This document shows, in pieces, positions 10,088 through 21,835 of a stretch of DNA of 64,000 nucleotides. The stretch covers positions 54,260 through 118,259 of the forward strand of contig JANBPT010000022.1 of assembly GCA_027575765.1 (NCBI GenBank). Direction: 5' to 3'. A program made the translations under genes and the position numbers. The stretch is from Tieghemiomyces parasiticus. Its lineage: Eukaryota > Kickxellomycota > Dimargaritomycetes > Dimargaritales > Dimargaritaceae. Position 1 is the stretch's first letter. The number at the start of each line of letters is the position of its first letter. The notes below the pieces were generated by a model. It was not told the origin of the DNA, ran no database searches, and worked only from the letters and a program-made list of their open reading frames with translations.

Positions 10088-11233
10088 TCACACAAACTTC
10101 CAAGAAACGTTGGTGCGACCGATACTCCTGTCGCCAATGACTTGGTCATAGAGTACGGGGCTCAGGTCAATATCGTCCACCTTGCACCCCATGCATGTAT
10201 CATCGACAACCGCCCGGGCGGTACCCTTAGGACCAGTGATCTCGACCAGCTGCCCGCACACGGGGTCGTGGTTGGGATTCACCACGTTCGGGCCGCGGCG
10301 TAAGATACTCAGCGCCACGTGGGGGATACTGTGGTCGATAACGTTGCCGCAGGATCCGTAACCCTGGTCGTCGTAAAAGGTACCATCGCCGCTGAACAGT
10401 TGGCCGGAGGCGGGCTGGGCGGCCGGGGCGGGGGGGTTAACTGGGGCGACGGCGGGTTCCACGACCGGATCGGGGATAGGGGTGATGGGCGCGGCAGCAG
10501 AAGCGGCGGGGGCCACGACTGGCTCCGGCTTCGGTTCTGGTTTCGGCAACGACTGCGGCTGGGGTTTCTCGGGTTGAGTCTTAACGGGCGTTTTCAAAGA
10601 GGTAGTAATAGGCTTGGGAAGCTCGGAAGCAGCGGGGTTCACCATTGTAGGGGGCAGCGGGGCTACAGAGTCCGGTTTTTTCGGGGTCAGCGGCGACGTG
10701 GCAAGGGGGGCAAGAATTTCCTTAACGCGGGGGGACATACTCTCGCGGGGTCCCTTGCGGAAGCGACCCATCAGACGGTCGCGGTTGCGGCGGAGTCGGT
10801 GGTCGCGACGTAGGGCCGCCTGTCGACGGCTGGCGGAGCGGCCAATGGTGGGAGCGACGAGATTGTCGAACCGGTTAGTTTTACCACGGCCGCCACCACC
10901 GCCAGTCACTTCCATATCACGATACATCAGCCGCATATACTTGCGCACCAAGGCCCGGATGTGGTCCTTGTCCTGGGTAGCGGAGGAGCTCGAGCGGTAA
11001 CGCTTAGGAGCCAGCGCCAGGGGCTTCGAGTTGGTGAACTGGGCTTTGGTTGGATAGACATACGGGTCATGTTTACGGGCCACCGGGCGTAGGTACTCGT
11101 AAGGACCTGTGTTCCCTGGACGAGAAAACTCGTCGCTGGATAAGGCGTTAGAGTAAGGCGTAAGAAAAGCCTGAGAAGGAAGGGCCAGAAGACCCAGGGT
11201 GAGTACGCAGAGCTTAGAAATGGAACCGGCCAT
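10088..11233 (-). CDS. Secreted RlpA-like double-psi beta-barrel protein (long form)
   Basis: 381 aa. The frame is open to 11320, but the ATG at 11233 is preferred because it begins directly with a signal peptide (about residues 1-22, ending near PSQAF). A basic, Arg-rich middle follows, then a Pro/Lys/Glu-rich linker of roughly 80 residues, typical of wall-spanning spacers. The C-terminal barrel spans about 279-381 and has the same landmarks as the short paralogue: F-SGDGTFY, cysteines at about 295, 326, 347 and 350, DDIDLSP and a closing SWKF. It is probably extracellular or cell-wall-associated. The divergence from the neighbouring copy, with conserved cysteines, suggests an older local duplication rather than a recent one. 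Confidence 0.85.
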   Translation of the reverse strand: MAGSISKLCVLTLGLLALPSQAFLTPYSNALSSDEFSRPGNTGPYEYLRPVARKHDPYVYPTKAQFTNSKPLALAPKRYRSSSSATQDKDHIRALVRKYMRLMYRDMEVTGGGGGRGKTNRFDNLVAPTIGRSASRRQAALRRDHRLRRNRDRLMGRFRKGPRESMSPRVKEILAPLATSPLTPKKPDSVAPLPPTMVNPAASELPKPITTSLKTPVKTQPEKPQPQSLPKPEPKPEPVVAPAASAAAPITPIPDPVVEPAVAPVNPPAPAAQPASGQLFSGDGTFYDDQGYGSCGNVIDHSIPHVALSILRRGPNVVNPNHDPVCGQLVEITGPKGTARAVVDDTCMGCKVDDIDLSPVLYDQVIGDRSIGRTNVSWKFV

Positions 11234-14200
11234 TTTTGGTTGAAATCGGTGCGAACGACAGTACGTGGATGATGGTAAGGAAGACAGTGGGTGGAATGGA
11301 TGCAGGAAGGAGCCAAACAAGTTTTTTTCGGGTAACTAAAAGCGGAATACGGTTGCTTAGGGCGTAATTCACAGGAGGGCCATAGAGCAGCTGATGGGGT
11401 TGATAGACGCTTGGACGAAGAGAGGCCAATGATGAAGGGAAAACAAGTACAAACGTTGGAGATAACAGGAGAAGGATAGCTTGGTAATCGTAAGCACAGC
11501 TTGAACGACACTAAACAAGGCACACGAAAATACGATCTGAGGTTTTCTGTAAAGTGTTCAACGAGAGTTGAGATTGGCAAGATTGAAAAAGCCGTGACAA
11601 AAAGTGAGCGTCTGGGGGGTTTAGAGGAGAGCGGGCAGAACGAAAGCGTTGGGCAGATGACTAAGCTCTTAGATGGTGGGGGGGGGCGGGACAAGGTGCA
11701 GAGTTCTTATACGGTCGTCCTCGGCAGTCAAAATTAGGCGGCCAGGGCTTAAAAGGATATCCAAACCCCACGGGGTTCGTGAACTGAACGACAGGCCCAG
11801 TCCTGCCAACCCCAGACGGTGGTACTTGTACGGACGCGACACACGGGGTAGGGAGGAGGGAAACAATCATATGGGGAGAGAGAGAGAAGGAATAGTGGGC
11901 AGTCTGGTGGTTACCAAGGCGGGGTCTTTGGGGGACTTGTATCACCTCGAGGTGGCAGTACCAAGTCTCCGATATTGTAGGATGAGACGGTTCGCCAGCA
12001 CGCCCCTTCCCCATTCATCACCGCTAGGTGGTCGTTTCGTAGGCCACTGGAACAGGTCGGGGAGAGGGTAGAGAAACGGTGGTGGGGGTGGCCCAAGTCG
12101 AATGGCCGTTGCGTCCGGCGGCGGATGCAGGGTAGTGGTACATTGGTCGTGCAAGCAAGGGTGTGATAGCTAAGGGTGAGGTTTGAAAGGCAAGGGTGAG
12201 GGTAGGACGAGCGCCACCATACCGAAGGGAAACACCAGCTCCCTTCCATTTGCCAGCAGACCTTATTCCTCCCTCATCACCTTTGGCACTGACTCTGCCA
12301 GCGGACACGGTATAGGGCGCAGAGGAGAAGGGGGGAACCGGGGAGCCCCCCTTGACGGCTCCAGAGCCTCCAAAGGGGAGACCAAGTTGCCGGCCGGGAT
12401 CTCGAGCTGTTATTATGGCTGTTAATACCATACATTCAAGCCCCTATAAATGTATAATAGATAGGGCGTATTCATTACAAGTACTGTACGCGATACGGGT
12501 GCCCCGGATTATTTCCAGGGCTCCCTTGAGTTTAGGCATTTAGAAGCTGCGGTTGGTTGATTGGATTGCCACCAGCAGCCAGACTCGCCGTGGTTTAGTT
12601 TTTATGACAGAGGCTTGCGTACATGTCGTTACCCTCCTTCGTTAGCGAGTACCATGGATGAGTCACAAGGTCGGCGAATCCGACGGCGGACCCCACCCGT
12701 CTCTTTTACTCCCCACCGAACTGTGTTTTCTTGATGAGAGGTCATCGCGTTGCACGAACCCAGCCACACCACAGGGCCTATAATGAAGCATTGTAGACCC
12801 AAAGGTAACCACTGAGTGCTCAGCTGCCGAGAGGATGGATGGCAAACGAAGGCTTAGGCTAAACTCGCGATTTCTGCACACAATGAAGGAAGAGGGAAGG
12901 GGGGGGGGGCAGGGTAGCAAGGGGAAGGCAAAGGTGCGAAGACTTGGATAGCCTTAAGTGGAACTATCGCTGTCTTATAGGATGCTCTACTCGATGCTAG
13001 CTTATAATCTAGTTGTGGCTGCCTTAGTTAAGTGAGGTTAAGCTGTAGGTACTGATGTTACAGCCACCAAGGCCGTCCTTGGGACTAATTTAGGCAACTG
13101 GCTAGATACGGTCTTTGCGACTTTGCTCCTATAAAACGATATGTATATGTTGAACGCTGACACTAGTAGGTAGCTAAACCGAGTCTGCTGTGCTAGTACT
13201 GGTGAAGCTTTGTTTACAAATCATCAGCTGCACCACCCGGCTGAGTTTGCAGAACGACGTATAGCAATTGGTCTCCACCGTGGGAAAGTGGTGGTGTTTA
13301 CCACGGAGTGTGTCGAGGGAGCCAATGTTGGGCCGCAAAATAAGCTGGAGATTGTAGACGTCACCGGTCAGCCTACCACGGCACAACGAGATGACGAAAG
13401 GTAAATACAGGTCGGTACGTACAGATCGTGGCGGTGGCTGAAATAGAACACGGATAGTCATAGCACGGAGCTGCTAATAGAGCCTTATCGCTTTCTTTCC
13501 GTGGAGAGGGACAGGGTCTGTGCAAGGTAAAACGGCGTGTTCGTAATCGGTGAGGGTATCGATCCTACCAGGATAAAAGGTACAGGCTCGTCGAATACAC
13601 TTACATCATTCGAATGAGAGCTGTGTACCTAACCGCCATATAGACATCACAAGTTTAGTGGCGATACCCTGGCAAGAACTAGGTTTTGATAGAAGCGTAG
13701 AGTAGGTTGATGTAGACCGACACGGGGTATATTGGTCACTTTATTAGTATTGTGGCGGGGTGTGTAGCCCAAGGGGAGGGATAACTAGTAAAGACCGAGG
13801 GAGGGTCGCCAGGCGAGTAGGCCAAGTTCGAATAAAGGCAAGCATTTATTACACTCTTAAAGAATCTACAATTCTGGGCGATTCGCCATCTGTAAATATG
13901 AGTGGGCTGAAAGATGAGGCAAAACCGTTTGGTGTAAATATAGGCGCTCGGTTCCGGCCCTTCTCCATGAAGAGGAGGATTTGAAATCGAGCTGAGTTTA
14001 TCTCCCGCATTTGAAGACCACCACCTTCCTATTTTGCAAAGGGTGTGGACAGTCCATTGATGGAAGTTAGACGTTTTCATCAAGAAGACAGATCCTGAAG
14101 GGAGGCGGCGTCCTTGGGATGGGAGGTTTCCCAGTGGGCGCCTTAGTTACAGTATCGACAAGGCTGCAGCACCGATCAGTGACTACACAGGATAAGGCTA

Positions 14201-14470
14201 GCTCCTTGTCTTACTATATTCATTGCTTAATTTCTCCAACACTGATATCATTGCAACCTCTTCCGAATTGTCTTTGCCACTAGGCATTGAACGTTCCAAA
14301 ATTATAAGGCTTCTTTGTAGCCGCCATAAATAACGCATCTCTAAACCAAATTTTCAACTGAATGCGTCAAATGAAAACCTTATATTCTAGAATTTAAATT
14401 GTCTCAATGTCGAAGTCTTGGTAAAAATACACATCAAAGGGACACATTACTTAAAAAAGGCTTTTTGATC
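11234..14470. other. Long intergenic region holding repeat copy A
   Basis: About 3.2 kb between the promoter of the long barrel gene and the 3' end of SEN2. The first 600 bp on the minus strand is the C/T-rich promoter and leader of the barrel gene. Several open frames of 60-135 codons occur (for example 12024-12431 minus and 13210-13404 plus), but none shows a recognisable domain. The only distinct element is the dispersed repeat at about 13745-14152. An AT-rich stretch (14200-14460) precedes the SEN2 stop. Confidence 0.4.
13745..14152. repeat. Dispersed repeat family 1, copy A
   Basis: About 410 bp that reappears in inverted orientation at about 47291-47703. By eye the copies are roughly 90 percent identical over their whole length, with similarity ending abruptly on both sides. 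Both copies carry, in the same relative frame, an open frame of about 115 codons (minus strand 13736-14083 here) with almost the same peptide. Copy B has a TAA in it. No terminal inverted repeats, tRNA-like boxes or known protein were recognised, so the family is unclassified; it could be a non-autonomous element or a fragment of a larger transposon. Confidence 0.8.
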
Positions 14471-15661
14471 CTAACGGGTCCGCTCAGGCACCCAGCGGGA
14501 GACACGCAGTTCCGAGACGCGGCAGCGGGCTAAGGTGCCGGTAATATCCCGCCAGTCCACCGTCTCATCACCTTTACTGTCGCTCATGGTCACATAGCAG
14601 AGGATAGGCACCTTCCGGGCCTGGGCGTTTAAGCGGCTGAGTGCAATTAGCTGGTCCCAGGATATGGGGTCAGCCGCAGCCCGGGGATCAGTGGCGGGCA
14701 GGACGGTCACAGTGTAGAGGGAATGTTGGCGCGCTGGGCCGTGTTGGTAGAGGACGTAGTCGCAGGCGAACTTGAGACCCGAGCGGACAACCCATCCGCG
14801 GCTCCGGTAGTAATGGTAGACGGCGTAACGTGCGACAAAGTCTAGGCGGGGTTGGACTGGGGCGGCGTCTGTAGGGGTTGGACTATGCAGGAACTCCCAT
14901 AAGCGCCGGGTAGTTAGCGGAGAGGCGGCAGGCGGGGCGGTGGTGGAGGTGGGGAAGGCAGCTGGGTAGAGATCAAGAACCCCCAGGGCCCAGTGTAGAA
15001 AGAAGGCCTCCTCAAGGGTTAGAGTGAACACTTCCATGGCCGGGTTGAGGTATGCCTCGGGTACGGGTGGTAGTAGCGTGCTGGATGGACGCGCCACATC
15101 CGCCTTTGTCGGGATCGAATGACTGGGCAGCTGCGTCGAGTCGCTATCGGTATGGGTGGCTGATGAGGACGGTGGTGTCGCTATCTTCGCGCTCTGGCGT
15201 TTTATTTTGCGGGCCCGGCGCCGCAGAAAGGTTACGTCCTCGACTGCCAAAAGTTGCCTGGGCTCAGCGGTGAAGAGCGGGAGACCTGGAATCACGGCGA
15301 TCGAGTCTGGTACGGCTACCGCCCGCTGTTGGCGTGTGTGTTGGGTCTCGCGCCGCCACCACGTCGCTTCGCTTCGGGATAAGGTCCCTTTACCGAAGCA
15401 GCCGTTGTTCCACACAAAGCTGGGGGCGAGCGGGTCTAACCCGGTGGTGATGCTCACGCTTGGCAAAGCGACGGAAACGGGCTTTTCCGCGTCGCTGGTA
15501 CCGGGGTTGGCAGCAGGTAGGTCAATGAAGGCCCGGAGTCGCAGCCGGGCGGGGCAGCGGGTGGCATTGACTAGGCGCAGGATGCCTGGGCTGACGTCGG
15601 AGTTCCGGCCAGGTTTCGTGCCCTTCTTGGTTCGAGTCAGGGTCACAGGCGGATGGGACAT
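14471..15661 (-). CDS. SEN2: tRNA-splicing endonuclease catalytic subunit Sen2
   Basis: An intronless 396-aa frame. The C-terminal third is the tRNA-intron endonuclease fold. The segment reads F-x-x-RYAVYHYYRSRGWVVRSGLKF, then an ACDYVLY-x-x-GP-x-x-x-H strand and N-A-Q-A-R-K. The catalytic triad is Tyr305, His313 and Lys350; the Tyr-to-His spacing of eight residues matches the family. The N-terminal half is poorly conserved, as in other Sen2 proteins, with an Arg/Lys-rich patch (about 150-160) that may contact tRNA. Sen2 cuts the 5' splice site of pre-tRNAs within the heterotetrameric TSEN complex. A TATA-like sequence lies about 75 bp upstream of the ATG. The downstream neighbour in the minus-strand run is the long barrel gene, which is unrelated. 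Confidence 0.9.
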   Translation of the reverse strand: MSHPPVTLTRTKKGTKPGRNSDVSPGILRLVNATRCPARLRLRAFIDLPAANPGTSDAEKPVSVALPSVSITTGLDPLAPSFVWNNGCFGKGTLSRSEATWWRRETQHTRQQRAVAVPDSIAVIPGLPLFTAEPRQLLAVEDVTFLRRRARKIKRQSAKIATPPSSSATHTDSDSTQLPSHSIPTKADVARPSSTLLPPVPEAYLNPAMEVFTLTLEEAFFLHWALGVLDLYPAAFPTSTTAPPAASPLTTRRLWEFLHSPTPTDAAPVQPRLDFVARYAVYHYYRSRGWVVRSGLKFACDYVLYQHGPARQHSLYTVTVLPATDPRAAADPISWDQLIALSRLNAQARKVPILCYVTMSDSKGDETVDWRDITGTLARCRVSELRVSRWVPERTR

Positions 15662-15732
15662 GGCGGGTTAATCGGTAGCCAAGAGGGACATGAAGGAGGC
15701 GGTACGAAGGGCCAGACGGAAGAGGAACTGCT

Positions 15733-15744
15733 CATATATAAAAC
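15733..15744 (-). promoter_or_regulatory. TATA-like element upstream of SEN2
   Basis: On the minus strand a TTTATATATG stretch sits about 75 bp upstream of the SEN2 ATG at 15661, a plausible TATA position. Confidence 0.4.
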
Positions 15745-16887
15745 ACAGACTGGTCTAGACAGTAAGGAGAGGACGGGCACAAATGGCATGGGGGGGGGCC
15801 GAGGACCGAGAAAGTAAGCTACAGAAACCATACCGAGGTAAAGTTTAATGGAATGGCCCGCCTCTGCGTCCCCGTCGTGCCCCCTGTCTCTATTCCAGGG
15901 GACGGGGGCAGGCAGGCCAGCCCGGTTGGGATATCTGGTGACTCCCTTCCGAGCCCGCTCGCTGCCACTGCAACTGTTTAGCGCCGTTGGGTACATCCGA
16001 TCGGTTCTTTTGCCTATCAGCTCGGGCACCCGCATTACCGTCCTCTCTGTTCCCACAATTTTTCACGGCTATTGGAAGCTATTTTTTCCTGTGCAGTCCC
16101 CGTTTTCAGTCCCTGGGCTTCCAAAGACCAGTACGACAGTGCGCCTTGCCCACTGCGTTGCCACGGTTGGGCGTGACTGTGGTTTCCCTCTGCCACATGG
16201 AGGATGGGCGGTGTTAGACAAGGCGCGAGTCGCCCAGCTGAGTGTCTTGAGGCCGCCCGTTATACCGATTTATAGAGCAGGTCGGTGTCTGTGCAAGCCT
16301 TGGTGCTAGGTATCACGCCCTAAACCACTCGTCTGATCAATTGTGGCATCTCCACCCTCTTTCTCTACCCGTGTTCTTTTATTCCATATACATATTATCA
16401 ATTTCCAGCCACGCCAACCTTCATGATCTGTTGGACGTTGCCCCTATTCGACAGCCGCCTTCACCTCTATCTTCTTAGACCTTACCTTCCTTTAATATTC
16501 TCGCTTTAATGATCCGACAGCCTCACAGCGGCCTTCGTATTCCGCCTTGGTGCTAGCCCCTCCTCCCACTGTCGTTCTTTGGGTTCCCTCCTAACCCAAG
16601 CGGTAGCCGCTACGAAGGATGCAGGACACCCTTCTAGTGTAAAAGTCCCTCCGGAGGTCGCTACGCAGTAAACGATAGCCTATCCGCCCACAACCCGTTT
16701 CCTAGTCACCTTTCCGCTCCGTTTCGTTCCTTTCGTAGGTTTTCTCTATCAGTTAGCCTTTAGTTTCCTCTAAGGTGGTATTTCCCTACGACACTAGGGA
16801 GTAAAGCCTAATAAAGAAACCCACCAGCACATCATCCGCCACATTTCCGCATCGCTGGGTAGGCAGCTCGGACGCTAACAGCGAGGC
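15745..16887. other. Intergenic region between AMMECR1 and SEN2
   Basis: About 1.1 kb between the 3' end of AMMECR1 and the SEN2 promoter. Plus-strand open frames around 15848-16309 are C/T-rich with no recognisable domain. The stretch is best read as the AMMECR1 3' region plus SEN2 upstream sequence. Confidence 0.4.
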
Positions 16888-17711
<824 letters not shown>

Positions 17712-17736
17712 GGTAGGCTAGTGGGGTCCAGACTTG

Positions 17737-17746
17737 GTATATAAGG
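17737..17746 (-). promoter_or_regulatory. TATA-like element just upstream of AMMECR1
   Basis: On the minus strand TTATATACC lies only about 26 bp upstream of the predicted ATG. If it is used, transcription would start at or very near the start codon, giving an extremely short 5' UTR. Confidence 0.4.
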
Positions 17747-18279
17747 GGAAATGATAACTATGGGATAGAGGAGCAATGCGAAGTACTTGCGGAAGCAGCC
17801 CAGCGGTGCAATGAGGGAGGGCCTGGTCAGTAAGGTGTTGAGGGATAAGAAAGGTCTTGGATACTGGCGGAGGCGTGGCGGTATGCCGAGAAGTGCCGTT
17901 GGCGCTACACCCCGGCCTATTCTAACCAACCAGCCACTTCCCTGCCTCCCACGCAACCTCCACCCGCCGCAGTGCCTCCCAAGGTATGACCAACGCACCA
18001 TACGGCGGCAAGGGAAGATGATCAGGCCCGACAGCATTTGTCACCAGTGGGGGGGGGGCAGGTAAGAACTACAAGGCTTTGTGCACACCACGCCCCCTCC
18101 TCATCCTCCTCGCCGTTAGGGAGGGAGTCTGCTTTCCAAATCGATACAGCCACTGGTAAGGCCGAGCCGCTGCTTGACCCTCATGAGAATACAACATTGA
18201 TCAGCGCTAAAAACAAACAAACATTTATCTATCAGCCCCAACGTAACCGCACTCGTCGCCCTTCCTGCCCTATTACAGG
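17747..18279. other. Intergenic region between XPF and AMMECR1
   Basis: About 530 bp: upstream sequence of AMMECR1 and the 3' region of the XPF gene, including an A-rich AAACAAACAAA stretch near 18212. No gene was recognised. Confidence 0.4.
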
Positions 18280-21200
18280 TCAGGCCTTCCGGTGGATAAA
18301 TTCATAGAGCCGCCGGCCGGCCACATCGCCAATCAGTGACTTGAGGCGGGTCAGGGGCAAGTCCACCAGTTCGGCCAGGTCCTGGACGTGGTTGATGATA
18401 TACCGGTAATTGTGCGACGTCACTCCAGGCAGACTCCGTAGTATATCCTGCGGGGTCATGTTGTGGTAGGTGTTAACCTCGGCTTCAGAATGAGATCCTA
18501 GGCGCATGGCAACCTCTTTATCAGGCTCCTCGCGGTTGCGTTTCAGGTCGTGGAACATCTCGGCTGTGGCCTTGGGGCTGGCCGACCAGAGGAGTCGCAG
18601 GGCCGGGAACGCAATAGCAAGCAAGACCAGCTTGGATGACAGGTCGCTCAGGACAATATCCGACTTCAGGTCGCCGAGTGCCTGCAGCGAGAAGGAGCGA
18701 CCCTCCTCGAATTCAATGAGCAATACTGGCGTGGTGTAGTATTGGCACATGGCCTCCGCCTGCGTGTACAGGCGACCCGAGGCGAACGAGCTGATCAGGT
18801 CGGCGATGCTCTTGCGTTCAACGCATACGTCGGGGCCCAGAACGTAGTCGCCCACGAGGAGCGTGCAGGGCTCTAACTTGTACCCTTCCAGATGTAGGGC
18901 CGAGGGAAGCGCGCTCCGAAACTCGCGTTGGTCAACAATGACCCGAGGCGGATCGGTCGTGAACCCTAGCCGGCCGCTCCCACCGGCTGCCCGAGTGTCC
19001 AGGTTACGGAGTAGGGCCAGCTCACGATGATAGTCCTCCACCCCCGGCCGGTTAGGGTCGGCCTCCAGCGGGATCACCATCACCGACCGCTCGTGGATCA
19101 GCCTCTCAAAGGCGTCCTTCTCCTTGCGGACGGCGGTCAAATACAGCTGCTCTTCCACGGACTCAGCGTATACCAAAAAGTAAACCCGCAGCGGATGGTC
19201 TGGGAAATCCGCTCGGAAGCGCTGTGGTAGTAAGGAAGGGGGGGGGGTTAGGTTAATGCCAGGCGGGAGGGGGGAAGGTAAACGTTAGTAGGTCGGTATT
19301 CACTCGTTCCAGCGGTAAACGCTACTTAACGAGGGCCTGTCAAGTACGCAGCCGGCCAGTTGCCACTGGCGTTTAACCAGGGTCGTTTCACTAGTGTAAT
19401 CCGAGCTACCACTTACCTCGACCTGCCGGATAAATAACAGGCTGGGCTCGTACATGACAACAAAATTGGGCATGAGTTCCCGCAGCATGGACCCGTCGTT
19501 TTCCCCCTGGTACGCCTGGACCATGACCGTCTCCCGGAAATCCAATAGACCAAAATGGTCCAGAAAATTGGATTCGTCCAGTTCCGAGGTCGGTTTTGGG
19601 GCGAAGGTGGAGGATGGTGCCGCGATTCCGCTCTCAGCATCTTCACGATCGCTGCTTTGATAAAATTCGGCAAGGGACTGCGGGCCATCGGCCTCCCCCA
19701 GGGGCACGGTGCTACTGTTGGGGCCCGCAGCGGGACTGGAAGCGAGGCGGCCCCCGGTAGACTGATTACCCCCGCCGCGGACGCGGCGGCGTTTATAGGT
19801 TGGCGGGACATTGGTCGTCGTAGCGGGGGTTGATTTGGCGGACAGCGGCGTGGGTCTGGCGGACAAAGAGGAAGGTACAGACGTTGCTCCGGGTGGGCCC
19901 GGGTTGTTAAGAGATACCGAGAAGTTATTCATGCGGTACTTGCGCTTAAAGTAGCCGGTGAGTAACTTGAAGTGGAAGTTAGGGAAGCCCTCGTCAGCTT
20001 CAGCAATGTCGTCGCTTTGATCGCTCCTAACGGACCGCATGGTGCTCAAAAGCCCTGGTAGGACGCGGGTGTGTAAATCGTCGAGGTAGCTTCGAAGCTG
20101 GACACCGCTGTGGGGTGAGCTGGTCATGACGAGGATGGGGCCTGGCTGGGTATCGGGGCCCGTGTCTGAATCGGCCGAGTTTTGGTGGTCCACTCGGTCG
20201 GCGTAAATTTCGTCAAGGGTTTCACGCAGCAGCCGCCATTTGGGCTGCTCCTCCAAGATGGGCAGTACGCGCGGCGGTAGTCCCAGGCCGCGCAGTTGGT
20301 CAGCATAGTGATCTGGAATCCGGTCGGTGCGTTGGTACACACGGTCGCGGGCGAACCGAAACAGGAGGTCGGCGGCGTCTGTGACCATCCAGGGCGACTG
20401 ATTATCACGGCCGCGGGCCCCACTGGTGCCCACGCCAAATCCTGGAGTGGCTACTGCCGCCGGGGCGGTTAGTAAATTCTCAAGGTACTCGTAAAAGGTG
20501 ACGCAGTCGTAGTTGACCAAGTATGTGATGAGGCGACGTAGGGTGGTCACGTCGTTGGTGAGCTGTTTAGTTCGGGCACTGATACGGTGCCATACCGGGT
20601 CGAGTTGTTGTTTGAGTACGGCGTCGAACGAACGCGCCAGTGCGTTCTCCACGTTAACTTCATCCAAGTCCACTAGCCGGTGGAACCGCCGAAGTTCAGC
20701 GATGCAGCCCTGTAGGCAGTCCATGGTGGCCAGCTGAATCTCACGCATTGATTCGGATAGCGGCTGACGCAGCTCCACCACGTCGGCCTTAGCACGGTCC
20801 AGATCAGCCGTGACAGCCACGTGAAACCGAGGCCATAAAAAGGCCCGCCGAAGTTTGAGGGCCTTGAGGGACTTCTCCAGGGGTGCGAACCCGTGAGCGA
20901 AAGCCTCGGGATAGTCCGAGAAGGCCTTAACAAACGCGTGGCGGTTCTTTTCGCGTAACAGGCGGAGGATGAAAGCCGGCATGGACGTTGCCGACACTTG
21001 GTGGGCGTGGTTGATCACGACCCCCGTCACCCGGTCCACCGGTAGGCGGTCGTTGAGTAGGTCGACCACCAATATCCGTGACGTCACGGAGAGCACCCCG
21101 CCCTGCCGGTACAGCCGTACGCGTTCCGTGGACGTTGTCTCGGCCTTGAGCGTCCGAAACTGGTCCCGAGTGGCCCCCCGCTTGGCTAGCGCGTCCTGGA

Positions 21201-21372
21201 TATAAACTTCCTCCTCGGCGGGCGTGTTGAGGAGCAGGACGAGGTTGCGTGGGTCTGCATGTGCTAGTAAAAACGTGGCTACTATCGTACGGATTCCCAG
21301 CCCTTTGGCGAGAATGAGTAGCCCGTCTTCCTCCTTGAGCTCTTTGAGAATTTGCCGCTGGAACTCGAGCAT
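18280..21372 (-). CDS. RAD1: DNA repair endonuclease XPF/Rad1 (ERCC4 family)
   Basis: Two exons, 19417-21372 and 18280-19221, 965 aa. The donor GAG|GTAAGT and acceptor CAG|CGC join in phase 0 and restore the family segment FIRQVE...PLRVYFLVYAES. The 195-nt intron carries a CTAAC branch site and a long C-run before the acceptor. The ATG at 21372 starts at MLEFQRQIL, matching the family N-terminus. Residues 1-440 form the SF2 helicase-like domain, which is non-catalytic in this family. A Ser/Thr/Pro-rich disordered insert lies at about 520-620. The ERCC4 nuclease motif VDQRE (748-752), GDYVLG (776-781) and VERKS (786-790) is intact, and a tandem helix-hairpin-helix domain ends the protein. With Rad10/ERCC1 it cuts 5' of lesions in nucleotide excision repair and recombination. 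Confidence 0.95.
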
Positions 21373-21835
21373 GGTGGAAACTATACAAATCGGGTGCTTC
21401 GGAGCTAATAAGTAAAGAGAATGGTAGAGAACAGTGGAGGATGGCAACAGGCTACGTGTAAGATGCGAGAGGAGCTGAAGCGGAATCACGCCGGCGCAGT
21501 TGAGGGCTCATAAATAAACCCAGTCGCAGTTCAGGAAGTAGGCAACTCATTAGGTCTGAGGTCCCAGTAACCAGCGTCCGCAGTCGACAGTCAACAGCTC
21601 GCAGAAAGTGAGGTATCTTAATGATAGGGTGCTGCGGATTGCGTTTGTCAAGGGTTTAAAGAGCATGGTGGCGAGCTAGTGACCCTCGTCTTATTTTCCA
21701 ACGACCATAACCACCACATCGGCTGGACTAGGGGAATTGATTAGGTACCGCATCACCATGTAATTAAAATTGGGAATCTAGATTGAACTTTAATAACGGG
21801 ACCATGGCGTCCTTCACGTTACGAGCAACCGAAGC
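21373..21835. other. XPF promoter and SLH1 3' region
   Basis: About 460 bp containing the minus-strand promoter and leader of the XPF gene and the 3' end of the SLH1 gene. Nothing else was recognised. Confidence 0.4.
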
